Source: Moringa oleifera (Eukaryota > Streptophyta > Magnoliopsida > Brassicales > Moringaceae). From it: a stretch of 64,000 nt of DNA. This document shows positions 61,772 to 64,000 of the stretch, one piece after another; the stretch's first letter is position 1, and each line of letters opens with the position of its first letter. Made by a program: the position numbers and the translations under genes. The notes under the pieces were generated by a model. It searched no databases and was not told the origin of the DNA. It saw only the letters and a program-made list of their open reading frames with translations. The stretch covers positions 1,121,001 to 1,185,000 of the forward strand of contig JAJFZO010000049.1 in the NCBI GenBank assembly GCA_021397835.1. The letters run 5' to 3'.

Positions 61772-62435
61772 ATGCGGACGCATTTCTGCTCTCTTAAATC
61801 GTCGCAGCACAGGTTGGAGAAGATTGGAGAGCTGGTGTCGGAGTTACAGGAAACTATGGCATGCAAGCCGGTACTTTTTTGTGTATTGTTTTCTCTCTCT
61901 TTCTCATTTATCTGTGTGCATTTTCTTATAATCTGTTTGGTGATAGAGAAAATGCAGGAAAAGAGAAGAAAAGAGAAAACTCTTTGAATCTGCATGGCTT
62001 ATCTTCATATTCGAGTTTCGATTTTCAGAGAGAAGTAGGGTTTTTGTTTTTCTATGCTGTGTGTACACTGCTTCCTCATTCATAATTATCAAAACATTAG
62101 ATATCTGATGGCTTATTAATTCCTTTGTAATTCTGATCGAACCTCAATTTGTTTCATGATTATGTATTTTCCAGTTTCCCAAGCAAATCAAGACTTACCC
62201 CAAGAAAAGAAATATTTTGCCTTCTCTTAAATTTTTCTTTGTATGTAATTATAATTAGTTTAAGTTTCATACAGTGTTCAGGTTTGCTATTCTTTTGCAA
62301 ATTCAGTTTCCTGAACTCGTGTCAGTTGGTTCCTCCCCCCTTTTGGATATCCATTCAGAACAGGCTCAAGGTCACCCTCTCCTGAAAGATACCTCCTCCT
62401 GTTTGTCTGGTTTTCTGCCCAGGACCTGTCTGTAA
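61772..62435 (+). CDS. Tentative small two-exon gene, unknown product
   Basis: Unrecognised. An ATG at 61772 opens a 33-codon frame beginning MRTHFCSLKSSQHRLEKIGE, ending at a gt donor after ATGCAAGCCG (61870). A matching acceptor (gcaaattcag) at 62306 joins it in phase 0 to a second frame, 62307-62435, beginning FPELVSVGSSPLLDIHSEQ and ending at TAA. The joined product would be 75 residues with no signal peptide or membrane segment. The first exon looks helical; the second is Ser/Leu-rich. It could equally be a non-coding transcript or chance. Confidence 0.3.
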
Positions 62436-63000
62436 GAACTAATACTTCAATGTCATTGTTAGGGAAAGGCTGCATGTCTCGTTTCAGACAGCAAAGATAT
62501 ATTTATGCACACTATTTTATCAAACCAATCTGGCCCTCAAGCTGATTAAATTCTGGTAGAAGGCAGAAAAGTGTTCTGCATGCATTACATAGTTGACTCT
62601 TATCATTGGCAAGCAAGTCCATTGCCTCCAGCAGATCCATTTGCTTAATTACCAGTGCCACCCGTTAGGTGTTTTAATTAATCAGAATACCTTCCAAGAA
62701 CAAGCAACACCCTGAATCATACTAGGAACTGTATGATTCAGGGTGTTGCTTGTCACAGATCACAATGAAAGACAGCATTTCGGCTTCTCAGGTTGCTGAG
62801 GATTGGTTCAATATCCTTTAAATTACTTAGAGCAGAGTGTCCAGTGAATCAGTTTTCTTGCTTGAAAAGGCCTCTTCCTGACAAATTTTAGTTTCGGAAA
62901 AATTTCTCAAACATTGAAAACAGACAGAAAGATGAACTTCTGGTGGTATCTGAATTACAGTGACTATGATCTATGAATACAGAGCCTATGGTATAAGAAA
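62436..63000. other. 3' region of the EGF-repeat gene, with hairpin
   Basis: No gene seen. Since the gene to the right is on the minus strand and stops at 63001, its 3' UTR should extend leftward through this region, and includes the perfect hairpin at 62699-62754 if long enough. Confidence 0.5.
62700..62753. repeat. Perfect inverted repeat (hairpin) with a copy of neighbouring coding sequence
   Basis: The arms acaagcaacaccctgaat-cata (62700-62721) and its exact reverse complement (62732-62753) pair over 22 bp, or 23 bp with the inner C-G pair, around an 8-base loop, taggaact. Bases 62708-62733 (26 bases: one arm, loop and first bases of the other arm) are identical to 63021-63046 in the last coding exon of the EGF-repeat gene. 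Confidence 0.9.
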
Positions 63001-64000
63001 TTAAAGGTGTGAACGATCGCCACCCTGAATCATACTAGGAACTGTAGGATCATCTTCATCTTCGTCCAATACACGATGAGTCTGCGTTTGTGATAGCTGC
63101 TGGAATCTGGGTTTTGCTGTATCTTTCTTACTGAAGAACCTCTTGGCATAGATAGCAGCCCCTGCAACCGCTACCACAGAACATGAAATGACCAAACCCA
63201 ACACCACCTGCTTGTTCATAGGAACATCGATTAGATCTTCCGCTTGGACATAAGCGAAAAGACAAAGAATTCATCAACCCAGAGAGAAGAAAGAGATGAA
63301 TGGTACTCACATTTTTGTTGTTATTACTTCCCTCTGGAGGCGATCTGGTGGAAATAGAGCTGGAAGAATCATCTGCAACAGTTGAATATTGATAAGGGTT
63401 AGCAGAATGTGAACATGAGGAGACCGATCTTAGTGATCAGGATGTCAACTGTGAACTGACCTGTTGTGGGTTCTGTTTGGAGAGAGCAATCAGTGCTTCC
63501 CTTCCAATCAGAGGGGCAATCGCAAACATCACCTTCAGCCAAGCATTCAGCGCCATGAAAGCAGACGGTCCTACTGCACGGCTCACCGGAATGCTCGCAG
63601 CGGTCACCGGCGTACCCTGGAGGACACTTGCAGCTGTACCTCTCACCCTGAACGATCTCTTCACATTTCCCTCCATGTTCACACCAGAACTCATTAGTCC
63701 CGTCGCACATTGTCATCGCCTCGTCACAGAATCTCCCCCTGTCAACGATTTAACCGTAACTTCATTAGTCAAGAACTCAGTACCAGGCCTGCAAACTCTG
63801 TAATACGAGATCGATCTAGAACGCAAGATATGTGTTTTTTACCCAAGAAACGGACGATCCCCATCTAAGATAGTGGATGGATCAGGGAGGCTGCAAATGC
63901 AAGCACCAGTAGTATCACATGACCCAGTTCTGCATCTTGTGCTATCGCATGGCAGAGAGTTCACTTTCAGTGATACGAGCAACAAAGAGATCAATACAGC
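63001..64000 (-). CDS. EGF-repeat single-pass membrane protein (5' end outside window)
   Basis: Type I membrane protein of unknown function. Exons in the window: 64000-63843 (continuing beyond the edge), 63738-63461, 63372-63311 and 63207-63001, with in-phase GT-AG junctions. The visible part begins with a hydrophobic run (AVLISLLLVSLKVNSLPC), probably the end of the signal peptide. Cys-rich EGF-like repeats follow: CEHGGKCEE with CKCPPGYAGDRCEH, then CFHGAEC with CDCPSDWKGSTDC. A Ser-rich stalk leads to one membrane span (VVLGLVISCSVVAVAGAAIY), a basic KRFFSKKD and a short acidic cytoplasmic tail ending QGGDRSHL. It resembles plant proteins annotated loosely as low-density-receptor-like. The tail coding sequence has a 26-base copy in the hairpin downstream. 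Confidence 0.85.

Noticed and set aside
1..64000. CRISPR arrays, operons, rRNA or clear tRNA genes
   Set aside because: No regularly spaced repeats and no rRNA signatures; no cloverleaf recognised by eye. A tRNAscan-SE run would be decisive for tRNA genes.

Overview
This is a gene-rich window of a land-plant nuclear genome, most likely a eudicot. The signs are long, strongly AT-rich introns and intergenic DNA, GT-AG splicing with one GC-AG intron, an L1-type LINE, MITE-like repeats, and plant-only families (PLS-class PPR, G-type lectin kinase, SYP7 syntaxin, WRC protein). I rebuilt exon structures by hand: every internal coding junction was checked for reading phase and splice dinucleotides, and most reconstructed proteins have the length expected for their family.

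Layout, left to right. 1-13011 (+): the 3' three quarters of the SWI/SNF ATPase BRAHMA, with an antisense LINE of about 5 kb in one intron. 13439-15878 (-): an E2 ubiquitin-conjugating enzyme of the UBC4/5/6 group. 18160-21283 (-): an ARID-domain nuclear protein. 21.7-26.9 kb: gene-free, very AT-rich DNA with two copies of a fold-back MITE-like repeat. 26969-29073 (-): a MATE transporter with no usable ATG. 30828-33530 (-): an intronless G-type lectin receptor kinase (RLK4 type). 36060-37803 (-): a small acylated RING-H2 E3 ligase (RHB1A type). 39341-41248 (+): an intronless PPR protein. 43086-45571 (+): a CRCK-type cytoplasmic receptor-like kinase. 46433-51547 (-): a 14-exon TMEM8/PGAP6-like CREST membrane protein. 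52594-55218 (+): the Qc-SNARE SYP71. 57278-58646 (-): a WRC-family nuclear protein with a degraded WRC core. 58.6-63 kb: mostly gene-poor, with a third MITE copy, a tentative small two-exon gene and a perfect hairpin. 63001-64000 (-): an EGF-repeat single-pass membrane protein that runs off the right edge.

The genes are independent transcription units and do not form a pathway. As I recall the Arabidopsis map, BRM, UBC6, ARID1, a PPR gene and the TMEM8-like gene are consecutive at At2g46020-At2g46060, while MATE, RLK4, RHB1A and CRCK2 are consecutive at At4g00350-At4g00330. Here the two sets are interleaved in one segment, as expected for an ancestral order later duplicated and reciprocally lost in the Arabidopsis lineage.

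I found no CRISPR array, operon, rRNA cluster, defence island or plainly new multi-gene system. The most unusual items are the 23-bp perfect hairpin at 62699-62754, which carries a 26-base copy of the neighbouring gene's last coding exon, the missing MATE start codon, the CREST protein, the degenerate WRC protein and the interleaved synteny.
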